Shown: in pieces, positions 51,192 through 59,558 of the stretch
Layout: every line of letters begins with the position of its first letter
How positions within the stretch are numbered: position 1 is the stretch's first letter
Source: Parcubacteria bacterium C7867-004
GTDB taxonomy: Bacteria > Patescibacteria > Paceibacteria > UBA9973 > UBA2103
DNA length: 64,000 bases
Direction: 5' to 3'
Assembly (NCBI GenBank): GCA_001189075.1
Contig: LFCN01000006.1
Coordinates: 248,001-312,000, forward strand
Notes under the pieces: generated by a model
Database searches by the model: none
The model's input: only the letters and a program-made list of their open reading frames with translations
Told to the model about the DNA's origin: nothing
Made by a program: the position numbers and the translations under genes

Positions 51192-51288
51192 CTTGGTGGG
51201 GAGGATAGCATGGATAGGGGCCGGTTTCAAGGTTGTCTAGGCGGGTTCGATACCTGCTCTGCCAACATAAGTGTATAAATAAAAAGAA

Positions 51289-51322
51289 GCCGCCCGGACG
51301 CGACAGGAATATTCCGGGCGAC
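51289..51322 (-). terminator. Terminator of the fifth cassette gene
   Basis: GCCGCCCGGA / TCCGGGCGAC stem (one wobble) with a 14-nt loop and a T-run (CTTCTTTTT) on the minus strand. Confidence 0.85.
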
Positions 51323-51331
51323 TCCAGACGG

Positions 51332-51781
51332 CTACAAATAGGACGGCGGAGACTCTACTCCAGCCTCCCGCTGCCATTGGTCTTGAAGGATCAGGTCGCG
51401 CGCCACGCAGACGATGACCTGCGTCGCTACTCTCGCGAGAAGGCCATGGCCGTTAAACGAGTGCATGTAGAAATTGGGCGCCGGGAGGTGAACGAATCCG
51501 GTTTGATGACGGAATCGCGCACCAGGGATCTTTTCTCCAGGGAGATGAGCACCATGCGGCGTCCCGTACGCACAGATGCGCCCGAGCGTCTCGTTGCTCA
51601 TCTCGTATGCCTTCTGCTGGATTAGCAGATGAAGCTGCTCGTAGAGCTTGTGAGCATCAGCTCCCTTATCCCGCTCTCGGTGGGCGCGAAGTAGTCTCAC
51701 TCCCACGACGTGCTTGGTCAGGTTGATGATGTAGTCCCCGTCTTGGACCCACGGTTCCGCGACCGTAATGGACATACTCAT
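51332..51781 (-). CDS. Fifth cassette gene: hypothetical protein, 149 aa
   Basis: 149-aa soluble protein with no signal peptide; His- and Arg-rich (GTPHGAHLPGEKIPGARFRH, HSFNGHG). It starts at 51781 with GAGGGA as SD six nt upstream. Promoter, long leader, terminator and repeat R5 upstream reproduce the layout of the 25.8-28.1 kb cassettes. No family recognised. Confidence 0.6.
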   Translation of the reverse strand: MSMSITVAEPWVQDGDYIINLTKHVVGVRLLRAHRERDKGADAHKLYEQLHLLIQQKAYEMSNETLGRICAYGTPHGAHLPGEKIPGARFRHQTGFVHLPAPNFYMHSFNGHGLLARVATQVIVCVARDLILQDQWQREAGVESPPSYL

Positions 51782-51983
51782 GTTTATCCCTCGGTAAGAG
51801 ATTTCCCACTATCTGAATGAATCGAGTAGCTCAGCATTGAGCAGTTCGATACAAGGCAGAGTGACCTTGTTAGTGGCCCAGCAGGCCGAAGCAAGCTGAT
51901 GTGGAGTATATTTACATAAAAAACGAATAAGTCAAGTATCATACCCCGCGGCCAGTACTCGAGTAGGATTTTAATAATTTATT
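51782..51983 (-). other. Long leader and promoter of the fifth cassette gene
   Basis: Minus-strand TTGACT (51935-51930) and TATACT (51910-51905), spaced 19 bp, predict a start near 51898 and a leader of about 115 nt. It contains hairpin ACAAGG-8 nt-CCTTGT (51851-51870) and a GGCC-GGCC pairing. No riboswitch class recognised. Confidence 0.45.
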
Positions 51984-52010
51984 AAAAGTTCTAACTTCGT
52001 CCCAGACACC
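51984..52010 (-). repeat. Cassette repeat R5, diverged
   Basis: Minus-strand TGGTGTCTGGGACGAAGTTA then GAACTTTT. It is recognisably the same element as R1-R4 with a few changes and a deleted base. Same orientation to its gene as R1-R4. Confidence 0.8.
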
Positions 52011-52033
52011 AAGCCGCGCTACACTGCACGTAT

Positions 52034-52252
52034 ATGGCACTTGGACGACTCATTTCAAACCGGTTCACGAACGAGAAGGGGAATGACATATATGTGCGAG
52101 CCAAGGAAGAACCGATAGGAGGGGTTCCGGGCATCCTGCTCTATATCGCCGGTCCAGATTCTGATAGCGAGATGCACGTTACGCGACAGGAAGGTCTTGA
52201 ACTCCTCGCAGTACTGTCGAAACTCCTGAAGACCGGTCGCAGGAGCGCGTAA
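52034..52252 (+). CDS. Small hypothetical protein, 72 aa
   Basis: 72-aa soluble protein (ALGRLISNRFTNEKGNDIYV, PGILLYIAGPDSDSEMHVT, then a Leu-rich basic helix). TACACT ends 8 nt before the ATG, so it is a native leaderless gene. No family recognised. Confidence 0.6.
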   Translation: MALGRLISNRFTNEKGNDIYVRAKEEPIGGVPGILLYIAGPDSDSEMHVTRQEGLELLAVLSKLLKTGRRSA

Positions 52253-52266
52253 GCATACGAGCCCAT

Positions 52267-52295
52267 TTGACGCTCCCGAAGGGGATTCATATACT
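52267..52295 (+). promoter_or_regulatory. Promoter of groESL
   Basis: TTGACG-17-TATACT, a near-consensus sigma70-type promoter with a leader of about 80 nt. No CIRCE inverted repeat (TTAGCACTC-N9-GAGTGCTAA) is present. Confidence 0.75.
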
Positions 52296-52381
52296 GGGGA
52301 TAACTTCGGGGCGAGAAAACTCGCGTCGAGTAGGGAATTAATCGTTTTCTCTTTACTAACCGTTCAGCGAATATCTTTCCT

Positions 52382-52693
52382 ATGGCTACACCAGCAAAAA
52401 CGCTCTCTATCAAGCCGCTTGGCGATCGCGTCGTCGTCCAGCCGATACAGAAAGACGAAGTGTCAAGCTCCGGCATCATCATTCCCGACACGCTTAAACC
52501 AGAAAAGCCGGAGCGGGGAACTGTGGTTGCGGCTGGTCCCGGCAAGTACGGCGACGAGGGCGACCTCATCCCTATGACGGTTAAGGTCGGCGACAAGGTC
52601 CTCTTCTCCAAGTACGGCTATGACGAAGTGAAGATAGACGGCACGGAATACTACATCCTCTCCGAGTCGAACGTGCTTGCGGTCCTCAAGTAA
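52382..52693 (+). CDS. groES: Co-chaperonin GroES
   Basis: 103 aa. KPLGDRVVVQPIQKDEVSSSGIIIP, the GTVVAAGPGKYGDEG loop and VLFSKYGYDEVKIDGTEYYIL are typical. Caps GroEL. First gene of groESL; 51-nt gap to groEL. Confidence 0.97.
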   Translation: MATPAKTLSIKPLGDRVVVQPIQKDEVSSSGIIIPDTLKPEKPERGTVVAAGPGKYGDEGDLIPMTVKVGDKVLFSKYGYDEVKIDGTEYYILSESNVLAVLK

Positions 52694-52744
52694 CTCTTAC
52701 TCCCCTTCGACTTCCCTGTTTATCTAATTCCAATTTCAAACGAT

Positions 52745-54379
52745 ATGGCAAAGCAAATCCTATTCGGCGAAGAAGCACGCAAGAGCATTCATGCAGGCCT
52801 CCAGAAAGCCGCATCCGCGGTAAAGGTCACGCTCGGTCCCCGTGGCCGCAATGTCGTGCTCGAGAAAAGCTACGGAGCCCCAAGGATCACCAACGATGGT
52901 GTCTCCATCGCGAAAGAGATCTCCTTCAAGGATAAGTTCGAGAACATGGGCGCGGAGATGGTGAAGGAAGTCGCGAACAAGAGCAACGACGTTGCCGGAG
53001 ACGGCACTACCACAACCGTCGTGCTTCTCGAAGCAATGGTGAACGAGGGACTCGCTTCGCTCACCCGCGGTGCGAACGCGATGGGCATACGAAGCGGCAT
53101 GGAGCAGGCGCGCGACGCGGCTATAGCCGAACTCAAGAAGATGGCAAAGCCGGTGGAGGGCCGCAAGGACATACAGCAGGTCGCGACCATATCCGCCGAG
53201 AGCGAAGAGCTCGGACGCATCATTGCTGAGACCGTCGAGAAGGTCGGCAAGAACGGTGTCGTCACGGTCGAGGAGAGTCAGGGCATGGACCTTTCCTACG
53301 AAGTGGTCGAAGGCCTCCAGATCGACAAGGGCTACGTGTCCGCATACATGGTTACGAACCCGGAACGCATGGAAGCGGAGATGCGCGATGCGCAGATCCT
53401 CGTCACCGATAAGAAGATTGGCGGCATCCAGGAGATACTTCCCCTCCTCGAGAAGGTTGCGGCAGCCGGTCGCAAGGAGCTCGTTATCATCGCGGATGAT
53501 GTCGAGGGCGAGGCGCTCACGACCTTCGTGGTTAACAAGCTCCGCGGTACGTTCACCGTGCTTGCCGTGAAGGCACCAGGCTTTGGCGATCGTAAGAAGG
53601 AGATGCTCGCCGATATCGCCACGGTCGTCGGCGCGGAAGTCGTATCCGGCGATACCGGCATGACGTTCGAGAAGACCGAGCTTTCGATGCTCGGAAAGGC
53701 GTCGCGTGTTGTCGCAGGGAAAGACACGACCGTGTTCGTCGGAGGAAAGGGAAAGAAGGCGGACATCGAGTCCCGCGCGAAGCAGCTCGAAGCTATCGCA
53801 TCCCAGACAACCTCCAAGTTCGATAAGGAGAAGCTCGAGGAGCGTATCGCGAAGCTCACGGGAGGTGTTGCGGTTATCCGCGTGGGCGCCGCTACCGAGA
53901 CCGAGATGAAATACCTCAAGGACAAGATCGACGACGCCGTTAAGGCGACCAAGGCCTCGATCGAGGAAGGTATCGTTCCGGGTGGAGGCACGGCGCTTGC
54001 GAAAGTGTCCCGCCTCCTTCGCACCGAGGATTGGGAATTCGATACGAAAGACGAGGAGACCGGCTTCGCGATCGTCGGACGCGCGCTCGAGGCTCCCCTT
54101 CGCCAGATCTTGGCTAACGCTGGGAAGGATGACGGCTCAGCCATTGTCGAGCGCGTGCAGAGCGCACGCGGGTTCGCCGGCTACGACGCGCTCAAGGGAG
54201 AGGAAGTCGCCGATATGGCGGAAGCCGGCATCATCGATCCGGTGAAGGTTACCCGGAGCGCGGTTGAGAACGCGGTCTCGTCCGCAGCGATCCTTCTTAC
54301 CACCGAGGCTGCGGTTGCGGACATCCCGGAACCGAAAGCGGCACCCGAAGGAGGTATGGCCGGAGGGATGGATTTCTAA
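52745..54379 (+). CDS. groEL: Chaperonin GroEL
   Basis: 544 aa, full length. VTLGPRGRNVVLEKSYGAP, NDVAGDGTTTTVVLLEAMV (ATP site) and the GGMAGGMDF C-terminal tail. Folds cytoplasmic proteins with GroES. Expression is probably high (strong promoter). Confidence 0.98.
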   Translation: MAKQILFGEEARKSIHAGLQKAASAVKVTLGPRGRNVVLEKSYGAPRITNDGVSIAKEISFKDKFENMGAEMVKEVANKSNDVAGDGTTTTVVLLEAMVNEGLASLTRGANAMGIRSGMEQARDAAIAELKKMAKPVEGRKDIQQVATISAESEELGRIIAETVEKVGKNGVVTVEESQGMDLSYEVVEGLQIDKGYVSAYMVTNPERMEAEMRDAQILVTDKKIGGIQEILPLLEKVAAAGRKELVIIADDVEGEALTTFVVNKLRGTFTVLAVKAPGFGDRKKEMLADIATVVGAEVVSGDTGMTFEKTELSMLGKASRVVAGKDTTVFVGGKGKKADIESRAKQLEAIASQTTSKFDKEKLEERIAKLTGGVAVIRVGAATETEMKYLKDKIDDAVKATKASIEEGIVPGGGTALAKVSRLLRTEDWEFDTKDEETGFAIVGRALEAPLRQILANAGKDDGSAIVERVQSARGFAGYDALKGEEVADMAEAGIIDPVKVTRSAVENAVSSAAILLTTEAAVADIPEPKAAPEGGMAGGMDF

Positions 54380-54402
54380 CCGGATTTCCTAATCGTGGTA
54401 CA

Positions 54403-54437
54403 GAGATGACCCGAGCCGCATTGGCTCGGGTCATCTC
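54403..54437 (+). terminator. Terminator of groESL
   Basis: 15-bp stem GAGATGACCCGAGCC / GGCTCGGGTCATCTC, loop GCATT, followed by ATTTAG. Confidence 0.85.
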
Positions 54438-54463
54438 ATTTAGAACGCTGGTATACTCTCCCC

Positions 54464-55447
54464 ATGGCTTCATTAGAGAATGGGTCGCGACCAAAAGCAC
54501 AGGTCTCACCGCTTGAAAGTCGGGTCGCAAAGCGACTCGATAGAGAGAAGCATCCGCTTCAACTTGAAATCAGTCTGGCGTTAGGAGGTCACACCGTCGG
54601 CGAAGATGCTAACCGATTCAAAGAAGATATCGAAAAAGCCGATATCATCCTTGCCGAACGAGTAGGCTGGACAAAGAATGAAGAAGTCTCATTCAATGAT
54701 ATTTCTCAAGGGAAGCGATCTCCCCATACTGTTTCTGCCGGTCCGTATTGGGCGCGATTTTTCGAATTAATCGAGAACACAAGGAAAGCGATACGATTTC
54801 TTGATATTCCTGACGATGAACCCCTTGCGGCAGAGGGTAACAGATCAGCTCGAGCAATTGAACAATTTTCACAAAGCCTCTATGCGCGATCGATACCGTT
54901 CGAAGAGGGTATCGAAGAGTATAAGAAGATAGCTGGGCAATTTGTCGAAATCAACAAAAAACGAGAGGAGTACATAGTCTCTTTAGCAGATAAGAAGATC
55001 TCGCAGGCCGTAAAGAATGATCCTAAGCTTAAAACGAAGTTCCCGATTAAGGTTCTGGTGATATTCGGTGCAATGCACAGTTCTCTCTACCCAGAGATGC
55101 TTGAAATGCATCCTGATACCACCCGGAGTTTCCCTACCTCTCCGTATATATTCAATTACGCTCAAGAGATGCGTCGGCGAATGCGGTGGGGCAAGGAAAT
55201 TGATTCAGAGATTGTAGAAAAGGCTTTTCTGGAGCACCTGCTGACTGACGCCGTCATTGATTTGAGGCGATTCGAGGACCGAAGCTTGCAGAATCGGTTC
55301 ATGCGCGCCGTCGTAGATTCGTTTACTCCGGAAGAGTTACGCACGTTTTATAATCTCTTGGTAATTCAGAAAAGGGATCAAGGCGCTGAGGACATGCTGC
55401 TCGAGCATTTAAAGCGGGTTGAGGCCGGATTCAAGACAGAAAATTAG
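54464..55447 (+). CDS. Hypothetical cytoplasmic protein, possibly Tiki/TraB-like
   Basis: 327 aa, no signal peptide. GGHTVGEDANRFKEDIEKADIILAERVGW and VLVIFGAMHSSLY resemble the opening and the G-x-H-type strand of the TraB/Tiki superfamily, but the match is weak. The C-terminal half is helical and basic. TATACT ends 6 nt before the ATG. A+T-rich compared with neighbours. Function unknown. Confidence 0.55.
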   Translation: MASLENGSRPKAQVSPLESRVAKRLDREKHPLQLEISLALGGHTVGEDANRFKEDIEKADIILAERVGWTKNEEVSFNDISQGKRSPHTVSAGPYWARFFELIENTRKAIRFLDIPDDEPLAAEGNRSARAIEQFSQSLYARSIPFEEGIEEYKKIAGQFVEINKKREEYIVSLADKKISQAVKNDPKLKTKFPIKVLVIFGAMHSSLYPEMLEMHPDTTRSFPTSPYIFNYAQEMRRRMRWGKEIDSEIVEKAFLEHLLTDAVIDLRRFEDRSLQNRFMRAVVDSFTPEELRTFYNLLVIQKRDQGAEDMLLEHLKRVEAGFKTEN

Positions 55448-55497
55448 CAATTTCCTTCTGCTTGAACCATTCAGACATCTCGCTATACTATTCATAT

Positions 55498-56058
55498 ATG
55501 ACCACCTTATATATCGTGCTCGGCATCATCGCCGTCGTCGCTCTCTGGATCATCTTTAGTTACAACGGATTCATCAGCCTCCGCAACCGCGCGAAGGAAG
55601 CGTGGTCCGATATCGAGGTGCAGATGAAGCGTCGCTATGACCTGATCCCTAACCTCATCGAAACGGTTAAGGGATACGCCAATCACGAGAGCCAGACGCT
55701 CTCAAAGGTAACCGAAGCCCGCACAGCCGCTATGGGTGCGCAGACGGTCGGACAGCACGCACAGGCCGAGAACATGCTCACCGGCGCGCTCAAGTCCCTG
55801 TTTGCAGTATCCGAGGCATATCCTGACCTCAAGGCGAATACGAACTTCCTCCAGCTGCAGCAGGAGCTCGGCAACACCGAAGACAAGATCCAGGCGTCAC
55901 GTCGCTTCTACAACGGAACCGTCATGGCACTGAACACTGCTGTTGAGTCCTTCCCGGGCAACCTTATCGCTGGCGGCTTCGGTTTCAAGCAGATGGATCT
56001 CTTCGAGCTCTCCGAGAGCGAGCAGGCAGCCAAGGATCCGGTCAAAGTCTCCTTCTAA
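55498..56058 (+). CDS. lemA: LemA-family protein
   Basis: 186 aa from the ATG at 55498. One N-terminal helix, then the LemA helical core: YNGFISLRNRAKEAWSDIEVQMKRRYDLIPNLIETVKGYA, ANTNFLQLQQELGNTEDKI, RRFYNG. Anchored, domain outside or inside the membrane; role unknown. Forms a conserved pair with the DUF2207 gene 3 nt downstream. Confidence 0.95.
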   Translation: MTTLYIVLGIIAVVALWIIFSYNGFISLRNRAKEAWSDIEVQMKRRYDLIPNLIETVKGYANHESQTLSKVTEARTAAMGAQTVGQHAQAENMLTGALKSLFAVSEAYPDLKANTNFLQLQQELGNTEDKIQASRRFYNGTVMALNTAVESFPGNLIAGGFGFKQMDLFELSESEQAAKDPVKVSF

Positions 56059-56061
56059 CCG

Positions 56062-57834
56062 ATGAGGAACGGTATCGCACGCCTGGGCGCGCTTCTCATC
56101 GCGCTCTTGGCGGTCGTACCGTTCTCCGTATCCGCGCAGGACGGATCGCGCTTCAACAATTATTCCCGCTTCGATAGCACGTACAGCGTCGAGGAGGATT
56201 CAACCGTAGCTGTTACCGAACGGCTCGAGTACCAATTCATCGGGACGTACCATCAGGGCTACCGGAATCTCTCGCATGCCGGGAGTGACGCTATAACCGA
56301 TATCAGCGTCCGGGATGCGGAAACGGGTGAAGCGCTTACGCGCTCGTTCTCGCGTCTTGATAAGACGGATCCTGAAAGTTGGGGCAAGTACACAACGTAT
56401 GAAGAGGATGGAGCCACCATCATCGAGTGGTACTACGACGTGAGCGATAGAAAGTACACGTGGGAACTCTCCTATACGCTTCATGGTGCCGTGAGCTTCT
56501 ATGACGGGCATGACGAGCTGTATTGGAACGTATTCACGGAACTGGACGCACCGGTCGTCGCGGTGAGCGCGCTCGTCCGCCTGCCGCACCCTATCGAGAA
56601 CCCTCGGGCTACGTGGTACGTCATCGACGCGCACAACGAACGGATCGAGTATCCGGATAATCGCTCCTTTTTGTTCACTGCCGCTAATTTCGGCGCACAT
56701 GAGCCGGCCACCATAGCGGCTGGCTGGCAGAAAGGACTGGTATCGCACAAGGCATACCTGGCCGATTGGCTCCGCATCAACTGGCCCTATGTGCTTTCCG
56801 CACTCATCGCCCTTGGAACAATCCTGTTCTGCATCCTCTACTGGTATTTCACGGAACGTCACCGATCCGGCCGGGGCGTCGTTATCCCGCAGTACGAACC
56901 GCCCGAGGGACTCCCGCCGGCTATAGCGGAGCTGATCGTTAATGAACGTGTAAGCCGCAGGACGTGGCCCGCTACAATCGTTGACCTCGCGGTTCGCGGG
57001 TATCTTTCGATCGAGCAGGAGGCGCCGACGTACTTAGAGAAACTGGTACCCGTATCGCTGCGAACCAAAGACTATCGCCTAACCCGCTCCAAACAGCTGC
57101 CGCAGGTTCCGCGGGGCTTCGAAGCACTTTTCCTCGACAGCCTTATGCCGGACGGAACGTTCTCAACCAGAGACCTGCGCAAGTCTCCGAGCGAACAGAG
57201 GCGCGTGTACGCGAAGATGAAGCTGCTTGAGAAGAGCCTTCTTGAAGAAACAGATATAGGTACCGGCGCCTATGAACATTCGCTCTCGAAAGAATCCCAG
57301 ATGGTCGTCGGCATCGTCGTGCTCGTGAGCTTTAGCATCTTCGCGCTACAGTTCCTGCCGTCGGTACCGAATGTTGCGTCCTATGCGTCGCTCGTTCTTC
57401 TTTTCATTACGACGCTTATCTGCGCAGGATTGATAACCTACATGGTTAGGTACGAAGCCAGGCTTAACAAGCGAGGCCAGGTGCTGCGCGAGGACTGGCT
57501 CGGATTCAAGCTCTATCTTGCTACCGCAGAGCAGTACCGGCTGCAGGATCTTCCGCCTGATAGGTTCGAGAAGTTCCTACCGTACGCGATGATATTCGGT
57601 GTCGAGAAGAAATGGGCCCGCTCCTTCGAAGGAATCACGCTGCCGCCACCGTCCTGGTACCACGGAGCGTATGTGGGCGGAGTAGCCTCAGGATCCTTCT
57701 CGCCTACCTCGTTCGCGAGCGGATTCAGCGCGAGCTTCGCGTCCTCGTTCGCCAGCTCCGGTGCTTCCGGCTCGTCTGGAGGCGGGGGAAGCGCCGGAGG
57801 CGGCGGTGGCGGGGGAGGCGGCGGCGCGAGCTGA
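56062..57834 (+). CDS. DUF2207 membrane protein, LemA partner
   Basis: 590 aa. Signal peptide, beta-rich ectodomain (YSVEEDSTVAVTERLEYQFIG typical of DUF2207, residues ~35-220), a helix at ~235-260, a cytoplasmic winged-helix-like part, two more helices (~410-460) and a Gly/Ser-rich C-terminus ending in long Gly runs. DUF2207/LemA pairs are widespread; function unclear, probably envelope related. Confidence 0.9.
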   Translation: MRNGIARLGALLIALLAVVPFSVSAQDGSRFNNYSRFDSTYSVEEDSTVAVTERLEYQFIGTYHQGYRNLSHAGSDAITDISVRDAETGEALTRSFSRLDKTDPESWGKYTTYEEDGATIIEWYYDVSDRKYTWELSYTLHGAVSFYDGHDELYWNVFTELDAPVVAVSALVRLPHPIENPRATWYVIDAHNERIEYPDNRSFLFTAANFGAHEPATIAAGWQKGLVSHKAYLADWLRINWPYVLSALIALGTILFCILYWYFTERHRSGRGVVIPQYEPPEGLPPAIAELIVNERVSRRTWPATIVDLAVRGYLSIEQEAPTYLEKLVPVSLRTKDYRLTRSKQLPQVPRGFEALFLDSLMPDGTFSTRDLRKSPSEQRRVYAKMKLLEKSLLEETDIGTGAYEHSLSKESQMVVGIVVLVSFSIFALQFLPSVPNVASYASLVLLFITTLICAGLITYMVRYEARLNKRGQVLREDWLGFKLYLATAEQYRLQDLPPDRFEKFLPYAMIFGVEKKWARSFEGITLPPPSWYHGAYVGGVASGSFSPTSFASGFSASFASSFASSGASGSSGGGGSAGGGGGGGGGGAS

Positions 57835-57869
57835 CTTCCCTCCCGGCCCGCGGTAGACTTAGAGTACGT

Positions 57870-58190
57870 ATGCTGAAGGACACGCAGAAGCAGATAGACG
57901 AGTGGGCACAGACACTCGAAGAGCCGTACTGGCCGCCGTTGTCACAGTTCGCGGCGCTTAGCGAGGAGGTGGGTGAAGTCGGCAGACTCATGAATCATCT
58001 GTATGGTTCGAAGCCCAAGAAAGTAGAAGAGGCGAATCAAGAATTGGGTGGGGAGATCGTTGATGTCATCTTCGCTGCAATGTGCATGGCGAATCGGCAC
58101 GGGATTGACCTCGACGCGGAGTTCGAGAAGAAGATGGATAAGTGTTACTGGAGGGATCGCGATCGCTTTGCCAAAAAAGACCATGCCTAA
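57870..58190 (+). CDS. MazG-like nucleotide pyrophosphohydrolase
   Basis: 106 aa. Helical MazG fold: FAALSEEVGEVGRLMNHLYG (EExxE metal site) and ELGGEIVDVIFAAMCMANRHGIDLD (ExxD). Hydrolyses unusual or damaged NTPs to NMP and PPi. Overlaps the next gene, another such enzyme, by 8 nt. Confidence 0.85.
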   Translation: MLKDTQKQIDEWAQTLEEPYWPPLSQFAALSEEVGEVGRLMNHLYGSKPKKVEEANQELGGEIVDVIFAAMCMANRHGIDLDAEFEKKMDKCYWRDRDRFAKKDHA

Positions 58191-58545
58191 CCGGATCCAC
58201 TACAACAAGCTCATACGGGACCTCATCCCGGGAAAGATCGAAGCGAAGGGAAGCGAGTGCGCGACGCGCGAGCTCTCACCGGAAGAGTTCCGGAAAGAAT
58301 TGCGGCGGAAAGTCGGCGAAGAGGCGTCTGCCCTTCCGAGCTGCGAAACGAAGGAGGAACTTATCGACGAGCTTGCAGACGTTATTGCGGTCCTGGATGA
58401 GCTGCAGAAGGCGGAGGGTATTACGGACGAGGAGCTTGCGGATGCCATCGCTGAGAATCTTGAGACCAAGGGCGGATTCGAGAAACGCATCTTCCTCGAA
58501 TGGTCATCTGACGACGGGTACACTACGAACGAAACCACCTCATAA
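58183..58545 (+). CDS. PRA-PH/MazG-like pyrophosphohydrolase
   Basis: 120 aa. YNKLIRDLIPGKIEAKGSE, RRKVGEEASAL and ELIDELADVIAVLDELQ (ExxD) match the small house-cleaning HisE/MazG-like family often annotated phosphoribosyl-ATP pyrophosphohydrolase. No histidine genes are present, so nucleotide clean-up is the likely role. Two nt before htpX. Confidence 0.85.
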   Translation: MPNRIHYNKLIRDLIPGKIEAKGSECATRELSPEEFRKELRRKVGEEASALPSCETKEELIDELADVIAVLDELQKAEGITDEELADAIAENLETKGGFEKRIFLEWSSDDGYTTNETTS

Positions 58546-58547
58546 CC

Positions 58548-59444
58548 ATGTCTAATCTCTATAAGGAACGATCGGGGAACGTGTTAAAGACGTATATGCT
58601 TATGGCAGGGTTCTTGCTGGTTGTCGGTGCCATCGGCTGGCTCTTCTCCTGGTACTACGGAAGTCCGGCAATCTTCTACGGTGCCATCGTCTTCTCCCTC
58701 CTCATGAATGTCGGAAGCTACTGGTTCTCCGACAAGATTGCCCTTTCAATGAACGGTGCGCACCCGGCCACACGTGAGGCGCATTTCGATCTCTATACCG
58801 TGACGGAGAATCTCGCCATAACCGCGGGTCTTCCGATGCCGAAGCTCTATGTGATCGATGACCCGGCTCCCAACGCATTTGCGACCGGACGCGACGAGAA
58901 GCACGCAGTAGTCTGCGCGACCACCGGTCTCCTATCTATGCTCACCCGTCCTGAGCTCGAGGGCGTCATCGCCCACGAGCTCTCGCACATCCAGAACAAG
59001 GACATGCTCGTGATGACCGTTGCAGTGGTGCTCGCGGGATTCGTCGCCATAGTGGCGGATATATTCCTGCGCATCTCGCTCTTCGGCGGCTCGCGCGACA
59101 GCGACAGCAAGGCGGGTCTCGTGCTCGGCATACTCGCGGTTGTCGCCGCACTCTTGGCGCCTATCGCAGCCCAGCTCATTCAGCTCGCTATATCGCGTCG
59201 CAGGGAATTCTTAGCTGACGCGTCCGGTGCGCTTCTGACACGCTATCCCGAGGGTCTTGCGAGCGCGCTCCAGAAAATAAATTCCTACGCGCGGCCGATG
59301 CGGCACGCCAATCATGCGACCGCGCACCTCTTTATCGGGAACCCGTTCGGTGCGGACGCAGGGAAGTTCGTGAACCGTCTCTTCTCGACGCACCCGCCGG
59401 TGGGTGAGCGGGTTGCGGCGCTCCTTGGAAGCGAGGCACGGTAA
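58548..59444 (+). CDS. htpX: Membrane zinc metalloprotease HtpX (M48)
   Basis: 298 aa. Two N-terminal helices, then VIAHELSHIQNKD (HExxH) and two further helices, with the third ligand Glu in RRREFLADASG. Degrades misfolded membrane proteins. Standard family length. Just upstream of tRNA-Ser. Confidence 0.95.
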   Translation: MSNLYKERSGNVLKTYMLMAGFLLVVGAIGWLFSWYYGSPAIFYGAIVFSLLMNVGSYWFSDKIALSMNGAHPATREAHFDLYTVTENLAITAGLPMPKLYVIDDPAPNAFATGRDEKHAVVCATTGLLSMLTRPELEGVIAHELSHIQNKDMLVMTVAVVLAGFVAIVADIFLRISLFGGSRDSDSKAGLVLGILAVVAALLAPIAAQLIQLAISRRREFLADASGALLTRYPEGLASALQKINSYARPMRHANHATAHLFIGNPFGADAGKFVNRLFSTHPPVGERVAALLGSEAR

Positions 59445-59471
59445 GGGTTTTTGTGCTATAACGGGTCGAAC

Positions 59472-59556
59472 GGAGGCGTCGCATAGCGGTCTAGTGCGCA
59501 CGCTTGGAAAGCGTGTGAACCGAAAGGTTCCGAGAGTTCGAATCTCTCCGCCTCCG
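59472..59556 (+). tRNA. tRNA-Ser (GGA)
   Basis: Acceptor GGAGGCG / CGCCTCC, anticodon stem-loop CACGC-TTGGAAA-GCGTG with anticodon GGA, long variable arm (GAACCGAAAGGTTC), T-arm GAGAGTTCGAATCTCTC, discriminator G. The terminal CCA is not encoded. TATAAC ends 9 nt upstream and may be its -10 box. Confidence 0.95.
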
Positions 59557-59558
59557 CA

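Noticed and set aside
51225..51268. tRNA-like 3' end (GCGGGTTCGATACCTGC followed by TCTGCCA) beside the fifth cassette
   Set aside because: A T-arm-like stem and a weak acceptor match can be drawn, but no acceptable anticodon or D arm forms, and the region overlaps the secG promoter. Chance similarity or a short tRNA remnant cannot be told apart.
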